A DNA stretch of 64,000 bases from CAYQOX01 sp964419335 (GTDB taxonomy: Bacteria > Hinthialibacterota > Hinthialibacteria > Hinthialibacterales > Hinthialibacteraceae), in assembly GCA_964419335.1 (NCBI GenBank), contig CAYQOX010000001.1, positions 62,001-126,000 of the forward strand. The letters run 5' to 3'. Both the position numbers and the translations under genes were made by a program. The notes beneath the pieces were generated by a model. That model ran no database searches, was not told the DNA's origin, and was given only the letters and a program-made list of their open reading frames with translations. This document shows, one piece after another, positions 18,135-26,577 of this stretch. Positions within the stretch are counted from its first letter, which is position 1; every line of letters starts with the position of its first letter.

Positions 18135-18602
18135 CTATGCTCCTTCGGGCTTGTCTACGTATTCTCCAGGCTCTGGTGGAAGGTTATAAACCGCTTCCGG
18201 GAAATGATCCACCAGATAATGCACTATATTCTTAACAGACAGAATTCCCGTAATCTTTTCCATATCATCCAGAATGGGTATATGTCGATACCCACCTTTT
18301 CGCATTAGTTTGATCGCTTTGGCAACCGGGTCTTTCGTTTGTATGGTGACAGGATGGGTTGTCATAAACTGCCGAACAGGTTGATCCAACTTTTCATTGT
18401 TTTTGAGAATTTTCATTAAGATATCTCGTTCGGTGAAAATTCCCAGGAGTTTTTCGTCTTCACAAATTAAGAGGCAACCGTGTTTCTGTTCGCGCAGTAT
18501 TTGAATGGCTTGGCGGAGAGAGGTGTTGGGGTCCGTCATTAAGGGAGGATCATAATCAAGATTGCTAATTGAATCTTCCACTAAACTCATTTCGATGGAC
18601 AT
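18135..18602 (-). CDS. CBS-domain pair protein
   Basis: A 155-aa Bateman module with two CBS motifs (about residues 25-80 and 90-145): GIFTERDILMKILKNNEK and GILSVKNIVHYLVDHFPE mark their ends. It is clearly related to the CBS protein at 14417 but not identical (the SMTDPNTSLRQAIQI-like opening differs). It lies about 220 bp upstream of korA on the same strand. Adenine-nucleotide sensing for the oxidoreductase is a reasonable inference; no DNA-binding or enzymatic domain is attached. Confidence 0.88.
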   Translation of the reverse strand: MSIEMSLVEDSISNLDYDPPLMTDPNTSLRQAIQILREQKHGCLLICEDEKLLGIFTERDILMKILKNNEKLDQPVRQFMTTHPVTIQTKDPVAKAIKLMRKGGYRHIPILDDMEKITGILSVKNIVHYLVDHFPEAVYNLPPEPGEYVDKPEGA

Positions 18603-18918
18603 GATCGTTTACTCATTTTTTTTAACCAAATGATCTTGTCATTATTTTGATGAGTAGGAAATAAAATTGATCATTTGGCTTGTTTTTGCGTCTTTGTTGA
18701 ATAAATAATACGGATAAACTCCCTAAAAGTATAAAGAGATTATTATATAAAATATACCAAAAATAAAGGAAAAATCCAAAAAAGCGAACATTTTTTATTA
18801 GTTTTTACTTCTCTTTCTAACCCTATCGCTTTTCGTTTAGATTTAATTCCTTTATAGCGATATTATAATACATTTTTTCTAGAAGGCATAGTCGAACTTA
18901 CGTTGCTAATCGAAATTT
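18603..18918. other. AT-rich intergenic region
   Basis: About 315 bp, very AT-rich, with no credible frame. It should hold the minus-strand promoter of the CBS gene at 18602 and the 3' end of the hisD/hisB-like transcript. I see no strong hairpin terminator. Confidence 0.5.
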
Positions 18919-19557
18919 TTATTGAATTTTTTTCACTTCAATCGTGCCGGCAACCCCGGCACCTTGATTTTTGCGCCAAGAACAAGGTGAAAGGGCTTGG
19001 CGAGTGGCTTCCCCTAAACCTCGAAAGACACTTTCCCATAAATGATGAGGGTCCTCAGCGTGGAGAATTTCCATCTGGATGGTGGCTCTGGCTCCTTGGG
19101 CAATTCCCCCAAGAAAATTCCACAAATCAGTACACAGCATATCTTCGACTCGCTCAGGGATTGAAACATCATTTTTGTAAAAATAAAAGCCGCTGCGTGA
19201 TTCAAAAGAGAGCCGGATACGAGCGGCGGCTTCATCGATAAAACCTTCGCCGACTCCAGAAGCATTGATGCCTTGTTCTTTCATCATTTGAGAAACCACA
19301 GTTTGCAAGGCCTCTCCAAAGCATTGGCCGGTATCTTCGGTAATCACATGTTGTAAAACGAATTCATCCAGTTCTACTTTAGCGGCAAGATTGAGACAAG
19401 AACGCCATGCCCATTGTTCGATCATATGGTTGAGAAAGTGAATGGAGGTGTTAATATTTTTCTTGAGATTGGGGTCTATGTCCCCACCTTGGATCGAGGT
19501 TACGATTTTTGATTCACGTGATTTTCGCTCAATGGTGACAGGAGAAAATTCAAACAT
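18919..19557 (-). CDS. Divergent imidazoleglycerol-phosphate dehydratase-like protein (HisB family)
   Basis: A 212-aa protein of IGPD fold and length. Recognisable family blocks are INTSIHFLNHMIEQWA (canonical INTGIxFxDHML), HVITEDTGQCFGEAL (canonical HHTVEDTGLALGEAL), the GFIDEA Glu and PHHLWESVFRGLGEA. Several Mn-ligand or substrate positions are changed: the second His of HHxxED is Val71, the His before the last HH pair is Gln161, the DHM aspartate is Asn43 and the SGRP block is altered. Retained are His44, His70, Glu74, Glu109, His171 and His172. It starts 5 bp after the HisD-like gene. It may have a different substrate or bind one metal only; ordinary histidine synthesis is doubtful. Confidence 0.82.
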   Translation of the reverse strand: MFEFSPVTIERKSRESKIVTSIQGGDIDPNLKKNINTSIHFLNHMIEQWAWRSCLNLAAKVELDEFVLQHVITEDTGQCFGEALQTVVSQMMKEQGINASGVGEGFIDEAAARIRLSFESRSGFYFYKNDVSIPERVEDMLCTDLWNFLGGIAQGARATIQMEILHAEDPHHLWESVFRGLGEATRQALSPCSWRKNQGAGVAGTIEVKKIQ

Positions 19558-19562
19558 GGTTA

Positions 19563-20861
19563 TTATTTCCTTTCCGAACGGACGGCAGCCGCATGAGCGG
19601 GAAAGCCTTCGAAATCGGCGAATGTGGCAACGGATTCCCGCAGGGAATTAAAACCTTCTTCGGTGGCATAGCTGACAGAGGTACGTTTCAGAAAATCAAA
19701 AACCGTAACCACAGAGGCAGTTTTTGCACGCCCACCTGTAGGAAGAATCGCGTTCACGCCTAAAGAATAATTGCAGAGTGAAATCGGAGTAAAGCGGCCT
19801 AGCATGATTTCTCCTGCATTTTTCAGCGAGCCCAGAAGGCTCATGGGCTCTTGGGTGAGGACTTCCAAATGTTCGGGAGCGTAATTGTTAACGAAATCCA
19901 CAGCCGCATCCATGTTTTCCGTCAATATAATTCCCCCGTAGTTACCAAAGACGGATTGAACATAATCTTGTTGCTTAGGTGGCAGCTGCTCTATTTTTTT
20001 GGGAAGGATGTCTTGAACCTTTTGAGCAAGCATTTCACTAGGGGTTACTAATAGGGCCGCAGAAAAGGGGCCGTGCTCGGCTTCGATAAGGAGATCTCCG
20101 GCGGCAATTTCGGCTTCGATAGAATCATCCGCAAGAATGATGGACTCACTCGGTCCCGCTGGAGGGCCAACGTCCAGAGTGCCGTACAGAAGTTTCTTGG
20201 CGGCAGATGCGTAAATGTTGCTGGGACCGACCATTTTTAAGACTGGAGTGACACTTTCCGTGCCCAAAGCAAACGCAGCGACCGCTTGTACGCCACCAAA
20301 ACGGTAAATTTCGTTAATTCCCACTAGTTTAGCGGCATAGAGAGAGGCATCATCCACTTTTCCATCGGCTTGTGGAGGGGTGGCTACGCAAATTCTTTCG
20401 ACGCCGGCAACTTGGGCGGGAATACCTAACATCAATAAAACCGAGGGGTAAGCGGCGGTTCCTCGGGGGACATAAAGGACACAACTTTCGATCGGAGTGA
20501 TTTTTTCACCGCCCATAAGACCCGGTGCGATTTCGGTAAGCCAAATTTCTTCTGGGAGTTGGCGCTCATGGAAGGTTTTGATGTTGCGATAAGAAACCTC
20601 AATGGCTTCTTTGACTTGTGGGTCGAGCCTCGCTTCTGCTGTTTCTATCTCTTCCTGGCTTACACAGAGTCCGACTTCGCTCAAATCAGCTCCATCGAAT
20701 TCCTTCGTCAGTGAAATAATCGCCTGATCCCCTTCATTCTGGATGCGATCGATAATCTTTTGCGCTTGAGGGACGAAAGCGTCGATATCCATACCCGAAC
20801 GGGTGAGAATTTTTGATTTTTGTTCTTCTGAAGTTTGTTTCCAACGATATATTTGAATCAT
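19563..20861 (-). CDS. Divergent histidinol dehydrogenase-like protein (HisD family)
   Basis: A 432-aa protein colinear with HisD. Conserved are VLYVPRGTAAYPSVLLM (about 128-144), GGVQAVAAFALGTE, VGPSNIYASAAK (canonical GPGN), GPPAGPSES, the YAPEHL acid/base pair (Glu330, His331) and His423 in PAHAA. Changed are zinc-site and substrate residues: canonical SQAEH is IEAEH (Gln to Glu260), GDY is CNY (Asp to Asn364) and NHVLPT is NAILPT (His to Ala371). HisD performs a two-step NAD oxidation; this paralogue may act on another amino alcohol or aldehyde. AAGGAG precedes the ATG and the HisB-like gene follows after 5 bp. Confidence 0.85.
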   Translation of the reverse strand: MIQIYRWKQTSEEQKSKILTRSGMDIDAFVPQAQKIIDRIQNEGDQAIISLTKEFDGADLSEVGLCVSQEEIETAEARLDPQVKEAIEVSYRNIKTFHERQLPEEIWLTEIAPGLMGGEKITPIESCVLYVPRGTAAYPSVLLMLGIPAQVAGVERICVATPPQADGKVDDASLYAAKLVGINEIYRFGGVQAVAAFALGTESVTPVLKMVGPSNIYASAAKKLLYGTLDVGPPAGPSESIILADDSIEAEIAAGDLLIEAEHGPFSAALLVTPSEMLAQKVQDILPKKIEQLPPKQQDYVQSVFGNYGGIILTENMDAAVDFVNNYAPEHLEVLTQEPMSLLGSLKNAGEIMLGRFTPISLCNYSLGVNAILPTGGRAKTASVVTVFDFLKRTSVSYATEEGFNSLRESVATFADFEGFPAHAAAVRSERK

Positions 20862-21055
20862 GTAACGTACTCCTTCAATGGATGATTAGCCCAAATTGTA
20901 GCATGAGTTAAAAGAGGAAAAGAGATGAACCCATTCATCTTAGACAGCGAATCCTCTTTTATTGAATAATTGAAAGGATCATCATAACGAGTTAGATTAT
21001 ACCGGTTTAAGACTCATAGGTAAGATTTTCAATATCTTGGCTAAAGAGGAGAATA

Positions 21056-21631
21056 ATGAAAAAGATTGCAGTGTATGGGATAACTTTTGTTGTGGCAATG
21101 GTTTGTATGGGAGTTTTGATTCAGGGACGGCTTTTGTGGAGCCAAGAAACTACCAGCGCTCAGCAAGAACAACGGGAGGACACAGATGCAAAGGGAAGTT
21201 TGCTGGAATTGAAACTAAAAGAAAAGTTGCAAAGTTATATGGAAGGGTTAGGCGAAGAACTGAAGAAGAACAAATCGCCCGCCGGACGTAATCTTCAAGT
21301 TTTAACTCATTTGCAAAATAAAGTTGAATTACAAACCTCAATGCAGATGATTCAGAATTCTCTCGGTGTCACGTGTAAGTATTGCCACAATCTCACTGGG
21401 TTTGAAATCGACGAAGAAGGGCTTCATAAAGACGTAGCCCGAGAAATGATGAAATTACAAATCAGCATTAACCAGCAAATTGAATTCATCAACGAGAAAC
21501 TTTCGAGAGATTCTGAAAATAAATTGCTTGCCAAAGTTACCTGCAACACATGTCATCAAGGCCAAACCAGCCCTCCCGATCCTGACGAAAAATGGGATGC
21601 GATGTTAAGCGCAGGAGGCTTAAAGAAGTAA
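21056..21631 (+). CDS. Diheme c-type cytochrome (photosynthetic-reaction-centre cytochrome-like family)
   Basis: A 191-aa exported or membrane-anchored cytochrome. Residues 1-30 form a signal or anchor (TFVVAMVCMGVLIQGRLLW). A charged coiled segment follows, then two heme sites: CKYCH within SLGVTCKYCHN (about residue 104) and CNTCH within KVTCNTCHQGQTSPP (about 164). The MQMIQNSLGVTCKYCH pattern and spacing match the small cytochromes related to the reaction-centre cytochrome c subunit, common in non-phototrophs. GGAGAATA precedes the ATG. It is convergent with the UVR-motif gene and not in an operon. The partner is unknown. Confidence 0.85.
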   Translation: MKKIAVYGITFVVAMVCMGVLIQGRLLWSQETTSAQQEQREDTDAKGSLLELKLKEKLQSYMEGLGEELKKNKSPAGRNLQVLTHLQNKVELQTSMQMIQNSLGVTCKYCHNLTGFEIDEEGLHKDVAREMMKLQISINQQIEFINEKLSRDSENKLLAKVTCNTCHQGQTSPPDPDEKWDAMLSAGGLKK

Positions 21632-21638
21632 ATTTGTA

Positions 21639-22412
21639 TTACAGAAAATTGTCCTTGGAGGTATCTTTGGCAATTTGTTTGATCTGATCGCGAATATGAG
21701 CGGCTGTTTCGTAATCTTCACGTTCGACGGCTTCTCGCATCTTTTTGCGTAATTCGCCCACGGGATTGTTTTTCCAGTTGGTTTGGATATCTTCCATCAG
21801 ATTGCGCAAAAAGAGAACTTCACTGCATTGGTTCGCCAGATCGGCTCGTTCATAATCGCGGAAAAAGTGCTTAATCTTTTTGATCGTTGAGCGAATGCGT
21901 TTAATGGCTTGCTCCGGTTGATTTTGTTCCAACAACCGATGAGCGGTTGCCCGAGCATTCATCATGAGCACATAGGGGCGGTATTGCTCGAGCGAGAGTT
22001 GATCTTCTTCTTGTTCAGCATATTTCTTCATAAAATTGAAGACGCGTAAATTCCGCGAGGTATCCCGCTCGACTGCATCGTATTGTTGCAAATGGAAAAG
22101 GCTTAAATAGCGGTAGTAATATTGGAGCGCTTCACAGCGGAGGGCTTCGCATTCGTCTGGGTCGAGGAAAAAGCCGTCATCGGTTCCTTCGTTTAGAATA
22201 TGCTGCTCGAGTTGATGTTTATAGTATTCCAAGAGCGACTCATACCCGTAAGGGGTTTTGCCATCCGGTCGTCCGTCGTATTCCATTTGGATTAACCCCA
22301 AATCGAGACGCATTTGCAATTTGGGTTTGCCATCCTGTCCTTCGATAATTCGCACAGTGACTTCATCTGGATGATAATCCCATCCGTCAACGATTGGAGT
22401 AATGTCCAACAT
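21639..22412 (-). CDS. UVR (UvrB/UvrC) motif protein of unknown function
   Basis: A 257-aa acidic, soluble, mostly helical protein. The C-terminus has a UVR motif, LRKKMREAVEREDYETAAHI (about 220-239), which in UvrB/UvrC and McsA mediates protein contacts. The N-terminal part starts MLDITPIVDGWDYHP and contains a GYESLLEYYKHQLEQH helix and TPR-like helices in the middle. No nuclease or zinc motif is seen, so a role in excision repair is not supported beyond the UVR motif. It ends 7 bp from the convergent cytochrome gene. Confidence 0.75.
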   Translation of the reverse strand: MLDITPIVDGWDYHPDEVTVRIIEGQDGKPKLQMRLDLGLIQMEYDGRPDGKTPYGYESLLEYYKHQLEQHILNEGTDDGFFLDPDECEALRCEALQYYYRYLSLFHLQQYDAVERDTSRNLRVFNFMKKYAEQEEDQLSLEQYRPYVLMMNARATAHRLLEQNQPEQAIKRIRSTIKKIKHFFRDYERADLANQCSEVLFLRNLMEDIQTNWKNNPVGELRKKMREAVEREDYETAAHIRDQIKQIAKDTSKDNFL

Positions 22413-22603
22413 AGTACTACATCTCCCGCTTGAATTTCACCTTTCTACACAAACCAATCCAACGAATTCCTCATGCTTCTTCTTAAATTTTATATTCTCC
22501 TAACAAAGAAGCGAAGTGGTGTTCGTTGCGCTATGAGAAATCAGAAAAAAATATAAAGAGTGAGAAAACAAGAAGTTTTGTTATTCGGAGGGAAGGATCT
22601 AAG

Positions 22604-22636
22604 AGCAAAAAAAACCCACGCAAAAATCGCGTGGGT
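22604..22636 (-). terminator. Rho-independent terminator (minus strand) of the RTX-like gene
   Basis: A 7-8 bp stem (22614-22621 with 22629-22636, ACCCACGC and its complement) is followed on the minus strand by seven to nine U residues. It lies about 95 nt beyond the stop of the gene at 22729. The remaining 22413-22728 gap holds nothing else recognisable. Confidence 0.9.
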
Positions 22637-22728
22637 TATCTATGGGTTCAGGGGGTTCCCAGTCTGCTGGGAAGAATGGGGTTAGTAAGCGTGGTCATGG
22701 GTTGGTTCGCACCCGCTTGCATTCTTCC

Positions 22729-23976
22729 TTAGGCAATGTAGTTCAGCAGTACATCCCCCATGTGGCCGTTGGTTCCGTCGTGTCGAGTAAACTGGGCGGT
22801 CTTAATAATCGCGTTGCCTGCGATGAAGTGATTGGCATGATGGGTGTTCAGGTGCAACGCTTCTATTCCTTCATCGGCAAGCGAACGCAACCCTTTCGCT
22901 TGAAATAGTCCATCTCGGTTAAATTCGGATAATAATTTTAAATGAGGAAAAATCGAATCTTTCCAGTCAATGATTTGATCCTGGTTTTCATCATAGCGGG
23001 CTAGTTCTGCAAAACCGTCTTGGGCGCCATTTTGATCTCCAAATAGTTCTTTCCCGCTATCGATTCTTCCATTCCCATTGCGGTCATAAGCGAGAAAGGC
23101 ATCTTTTCCGTAAACAAACGCGGTTTGCTTTGCTTCTCCTTTGCCTGTAATGTCAAAGAGGATACCTTCCTCTACGGGGGTTAAATCGAAGCCGTTTCCG
23201 TCCAGATCAAGAACCAGAGGATCGGACTGTTGAACCGTGGGAGGAGTGAATTCATTTAGGCTAGACTCTGATACCCTTCGCTCTACTAGTGTTTGTCTGC
23301 CGGATTGGATCATCTCGGAATAATGAGTTTGCATTTGTTGTATAGCTTTCTGCGTAAGGGCAAACATTCCTTCAGAAGTTGCTTCTTGCTCTGATTGATT
23401 ACGGATATTGAATGATTTTATCTGCTGAATAATTTGCTCAGCCGATTGTTTATCTTTGCTTAGTTTGCGAATAAGAGATATATATTCCTCCATCCGAGGT
23501 TCCATGGTTTCCGTGGATTCGGAAGAGTATGGCGAAAGGTTCATTGAAGTTTGAGAAGAACGAAGATGAATGAATTGTGATAGGTTTCTTCCAATATTGT
23601 TCTGCTCAATTTGATCTTCGCCGGTGAGGGAACGATGGCTTGAACGATCCTCTTGGAACTGAGTTTGCTCTAACCTTATGGTTTGGGTATTGAATTGCAG
23701 TTGAAGGGAAGAATCATTTGATTCCGAGTGGGTTTCTCTGAAATTATGTTGGTGTGTTTGAGGTTCATCTCTTCGACTTGCAACTTGGGCTTGATTCGAA
23801 GAAGGTGAGATCGTAAGCGAATCAGCACGAGGTTGTGGAGAATCCTGACCGATCTCTCCACGGATTCGTGCTGTGGTTTGCAATCGTTCATTGCTTCTTC
23901 GGGAGAAGAATTGGTCCCTTCCTTCCGCGAGATATATACGGTCGGAACGGATTTCCATAGAAGGATTGAAATTCAT
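22729..23976 (-). CDS. RTX/EF-hand-like calcium-binding protein
   Basis: A 415-aa protein with two halves. Residues 1-210 are Gln/Ser/Arg-rich, low in hydrophobics and look disordered. From about 220 the sequence PLVLDLDGNGFDLTPVEEG opens a domain known from RTX-type and cadherin-like secreted proteins, followed by calcium loops DRNGNGRIDSGKELFGDQNG (about 298-317) and DENQDQIIDWKD. No N-terminal signal peptide is present, so export (if any) would be through a C-terminal type I signal or another route. It forms its own transcription unit with a good terminator and a structured leader. Function unknown. Confidence 0.75.
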   Translation of the reverse strand: MNFNPSMEIRSDRIYLAEGRDQFFSRRSNERLQTTARIRGEIGQDSPQPRADSLTISPSSNQAQVASRRDEPQTHQHNFRETHSESNDSSLQLQFNTQTIRLEQTQFQEDRSSHRSLTGEDQIEQNNIGRNLSQFIHLRSSQTSMNLSPYSSESTETMEPRMEEYISLIRKLSKDKQSAEQIIQQIKSFNIRNQSEQEATSEGMFALTQKAIQQMQTHYSEMIQSGRQTLVERRVSESSLNEFTPPTVQQSDPLVLDLDGNGFDLTPVEEGILFDITGKGEAKQTAFVYGKDAFLAYDRNGNGRIDSGKELFGDQNGAQDGFAELARYDENQDQIIDWKDSIFPHLKLLSEFNRDGLFQAKGLRSLADEGIEALHLNTHHANHFIAGNAIIKTAQFTRHDGTNGHMGDVLLNYIA

Positions 23977-23994
23977 TTCGCCCTCGCACCCTCA

Positions 23995-24044
23995 ACCGGC
24001 ATGATCCGTCCCTGGATCCGGTAAGTTAAGCCTTCCCTGGCAGG
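23995..24044 (-). promoter_or_regulatory. Structured leader upstream of RTX-like gene
   Basis: Just before the start at 23976, minus-strand RNA can fold as ACCG-GATCC-AGGGAC-GGATC-(ATGC)-CGGT (24022 to 23995), preceded by a second short hairpin from CCTGCCAGGGAAGG (24044-24031). It matches no riboswitch class I recognise. The rest of 23977-24314 has no gene. Confidence 0.3.
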
Positions 24045-24314
24045 TCTTTTTTATTTATCGTCCAAATTATAAAATTCTTTAGAATTATTAATTTGAGCGT
24101 GTGTAACCTGAGGGATAGAAAAAAACATCGTTTTAGGGGACTTCAAAAGATTAAGTTTGCATTGAAGGGTTGGGACGAGGTTATCATTATTTTTTTACGA
24201 GATTTTCAGGGGGATCGTGATATTTTTTAACTAAAAAATGAAAAAAAAGGAGCGAGCGCTTGAAGAAATTATTTATTTCTGGTAAAGTAATACCACATTG
24301 CTTAAAAAGGATGA

Positions 24315-24876
24315 ATGGGTGGTGGGTTGCGGGGGAATGATTTCGAAGGCTTAGATCATAAGGCTTTCGCCTCGCATGTTGAAATGGGATATACCTTTGC
24401 TTCGTGTCCTTGGAAACCTCGTACGGCGCTAGCGTATCGTTTTGCGAGTGGTGATGAGGATCGTGCGGATGGAGATCACAGAACTTTTGATAACCTATAT
24501 CCCACAAAGCATATCCACTATGGACAAACCGATCTTTTTTCCTGGCGTAATATGCATAATATGGAGCTCGATGTTAGTGTTTCACAGATGGAAAATATTA
24601 CAGCCAATGTGGAATATCATGCTTTTTTTCCTGGATGAAGAAAACGAGGATGCTTGGTATAATGCGGGAGGAGATACTGTGCGTTTTGCTTCTGTAGGTC
24701 AAGGGGCAGGTTCTTATGTTGGTTCGGAATTGGGATTCAAGTTGACCTATCAAGTGAATCAATACTTCAAAGTGGACGGGGGGTATGCCCACTTTTTTGC
24801 TGGTTATTATGTTGAAGACACCGGCGATGATGATGATGTCGATTGGGGATACCTGCAGGCAACCTTTATATTTTAA
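24315..24876 (+). pseudogene. Alginate-export (AlgE-like) porin remnant, 5'-truncated and frameshifted
   Basis: Two overlapping frames together spell the C-terminal third of an alginate_exp/AlgE-type outer-membrane beta-barrel. The first carries ALAYRFASGDEDRADGDHRTF, DNLYPTKHIHYGQTDLFSWRN and NVEYHAFF, then stops. The second carries LDEENEDAWYNAGG, GSYVGSELGFKLTY, VDGGYAHFFAGYYVEDTG and the terminal FIF. The break lies at a run of seven T (about 24613-24619); with six T the frames join. No N-terminal two-thirds of the barrel is found upstream, where an in-frame stop directly precedes 24315. It looks like a decaying gene; a sequencing error could explain the frameshift but not the missing 5' part. 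Confidence 0.75.
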
Positions 24877-24911
24877 AGTGGTATGGAAAAAGTACAGAAG
24901 AGGCGTCAACC

Positions 24912-25520
24912 ATGAGAGAAGTAGATTTTGATAAGTCCTTTTTGCTCAAAACATTTGTATGGAGTTTGTTGATCATTCTTGGTGTATGTGTTGTCGTCGT
25001 GGCTGTCCATTCCTTATCGGAAAAAGAAGAGACGAAACCTGTTCCTCGGGTAGCCAATGTTGAAACTACACCTCTGCGGGGTGAATTTAAGCCTCTGCGA
25101 TTGCGGCGTACCGGCTTTGTTTATCAATGTAATGAATGCCATAAGGCCTTTCAAACCGATCCCAAGAGGAAGAGACTGATTGCTGAACATGAAGAGATCG
25201 AATTGAAGCACGGCCGTAATGATTATTGTTTAAATTGTCATCATAAAACCAATCGGAACGTATATACTGATCATGATGGAAGTGAGATTCCCTCGGAGAA
25301 GCCGGCACAATTGTGTGCGAAATGTCACGGCCCTATTTATCAGGATTGGCAAGCGGGGGCTCACGGTAAATTATCGGGTAATTGGAATCCACAGAATGAA
25401 AATGCCAGAAAGTGGCTTTGCATTGAATGTCATGACCCTCATGAGCCCCAGATTCCAAAATTTGAGCCGATGCCAGGACCGGATTTTGAATACGTCCATG
25501 CTGAAGGAGTGTACGAATGA
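24912..25520 (+). CDS. Membrane-anchored tetraheme cytochrome c
   Basis: A 202-aa protein with an N-terminal anchor (SFLLKTFVWSLLIILGVCVV, about 9-28) and a periplasmic domain with four CxxCH sites: CNECH, CLNCH, CAKCH and CIECH. The frame opens 23 codons earlier, but ATG 24912 has a GAGG ribosome site and sits before the anchor. It overlaps the next gene by 4 bp (ATGA). In this operon it would carry electrons between the ferredoxin/NrfD quinone module and the octaheme enzyme, in the manner of NrfB/NapC-like partners; it is not a clear NapC/NrfH homologue. Confidence 0.88.
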   Translation: MREVDFDKSFLLKTFVWSLLIILGVCVVVVAVHSLSEKEETKPVPRVANVETTPLRGEFKPLRLRRTGFVYQCNECHKAFQTDPKRKRLIAEHEEIELKHGRNDYCLNCHHKTNRNVYTDHDGSEIPSEKPAQLCAKCHGPIYQDWQAGAHGKLSGNWNPQNENARKWLCIECHDPHEPQIPKFEPMPGPDFEYVHAEGVYE

Positions 25521-26485
25521 ACGACGAAAACAAACACAATCAGCGAACGGATGATCCTACCCACACTTCGCCACCGAATGATCCTATTCTCCGCCGGAAC
25601 TTTATGAAAACCGGGGCCTTAGGTGCGTTTTTTCTTGGAGGATTTGCGGCAGCACTGGAACCACTGCGGCACTATGATAACGACACCGATTTGGAAGCGT
25701 TTATTCAACAACAATATCAACGTTTGACCCCGGAAGAACTTGAAAAAATATTAGACCGTTTGGAAAAAGAGATCGAGGAAAATTATGGGGTCGAGGCCAA
25801 TGTCGAAGATCCCAAGCCCATGCCCAATGTGCAATATGCCTATGCATTAAATATTGGGCGCTGTGTGGGCTGTCGACGATGCGTTCATGCTTGTGTAGAA
25901 GAGAACAATCAGTCGCGTGATCCACGGATTGAGTATATCCGGGTATTGGAAATGCCTGATGGGACTCTCGATGTAGAACAATCGGATCATTACTACGACC
26001 ATGAACAAGTCCCGGTGGAGAATAAGTATTACATGCCTGTGCAATGTCATCAATGCGCGAATCCGCCTTGTGTAAAGGCTTGCCCGGTGAAAGCCACGTG
26101 GAAAGAAGAAGATGGCATTGTAGTGGTGGATTATAATTGGTGTATTGGCTGCCGATATTGTGAAGCTGCTTGTCCCTATTGGGCAAGGCGTTTTAATTTC
26201 TCGACCCCAAAAATACCAGAGAACGAAATTAATTGTGATATGGCTTATCTCGGCAATCGAATTCGCCCTCGGGGAACGATGGAGAAATGTACTTACTGTC
26301 TTCACCGGGTGAGAAATGGCTTGAACCCCAAATGTATGGAAGCCTGCCCGACGGGGGCTCGTCAGTTTGGGAATTTGCTGGATCCAAACAGTACGATTCG
26401 TTATATCCTCCAAGAGAAACGGGTGTATGTTTTTAAAGAAGAAGCGGGAACTCTTCCCCGGTTTTATTATTGGTTTGATAGTTAA
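25517..26485 (+). CDS. Tat-exported 4x[4Fe-4S] ferredoxin subunit (NrfC/PsrB/DmsB type)
   Basis: A 322-aa protein with a Tat leader (LRRNFMKTGALGAFFLGGFA) and four cysteine groups: CVGCRRCVHACVEEN, CHQCANPPCVKACPV, CIGCRYCEAACPYWARRFN, and CTYCLHRV...CMEACPTGA. This arrangement is that of NrfC/DmsB-like electron-transfer subunits that sit between an NrfD-type membrane subunit and a periplasmic redox partner. The gap between the Tat leader and the first cluster is long and helical (EEL-KILDRLEKEIEENYG). It is coupled to the tetraheme gene by a 4-bp overlap and followed by the NrfD-type gene. Confidence 0.92.
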   Translation: MNDENKHNQRTDDPTHTSPPNDPILRRNFMKTGALGAFFLGGFAAALEPLRHYDNDTDLEAFIQQQYQRLTPEELEKILDRLEKEIEENYGVEANVEDPKPMPNVQYAYALNIGRCVGCRRCVHACVEENNQSRDPRIEYIRVLEMPDGTLDVEQSDHYYDHEQVPVENKYYMPVQCHQCANPPCVKACPVKATWKEEDGIVVVDYNWCIGCRYCEAACPYWARRFNFSTPKIPENEINCDMAYLGNRIRPRGTMEKCTYCLHRVRNGLNPKCMEACPTGARQFGNLLDPNSTIRYILQEKRVYVFKEEAGTLPRFYYWFDS

Positions 26486-26577
26486 AAATTATTGAGATTT
26501 CATTTACATAATTAGTTTTTGTTCGTGAGCGAATTGAAATGGATAATGATGATCTTACAAAGTTAAAGGAGTTGAAC

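Noticed and set aside
19563..20861. Calling the gene a normal hisD
   Set aside because: Three canonical active-site or zinc-site residues are replaced, so the symbol is withheld.
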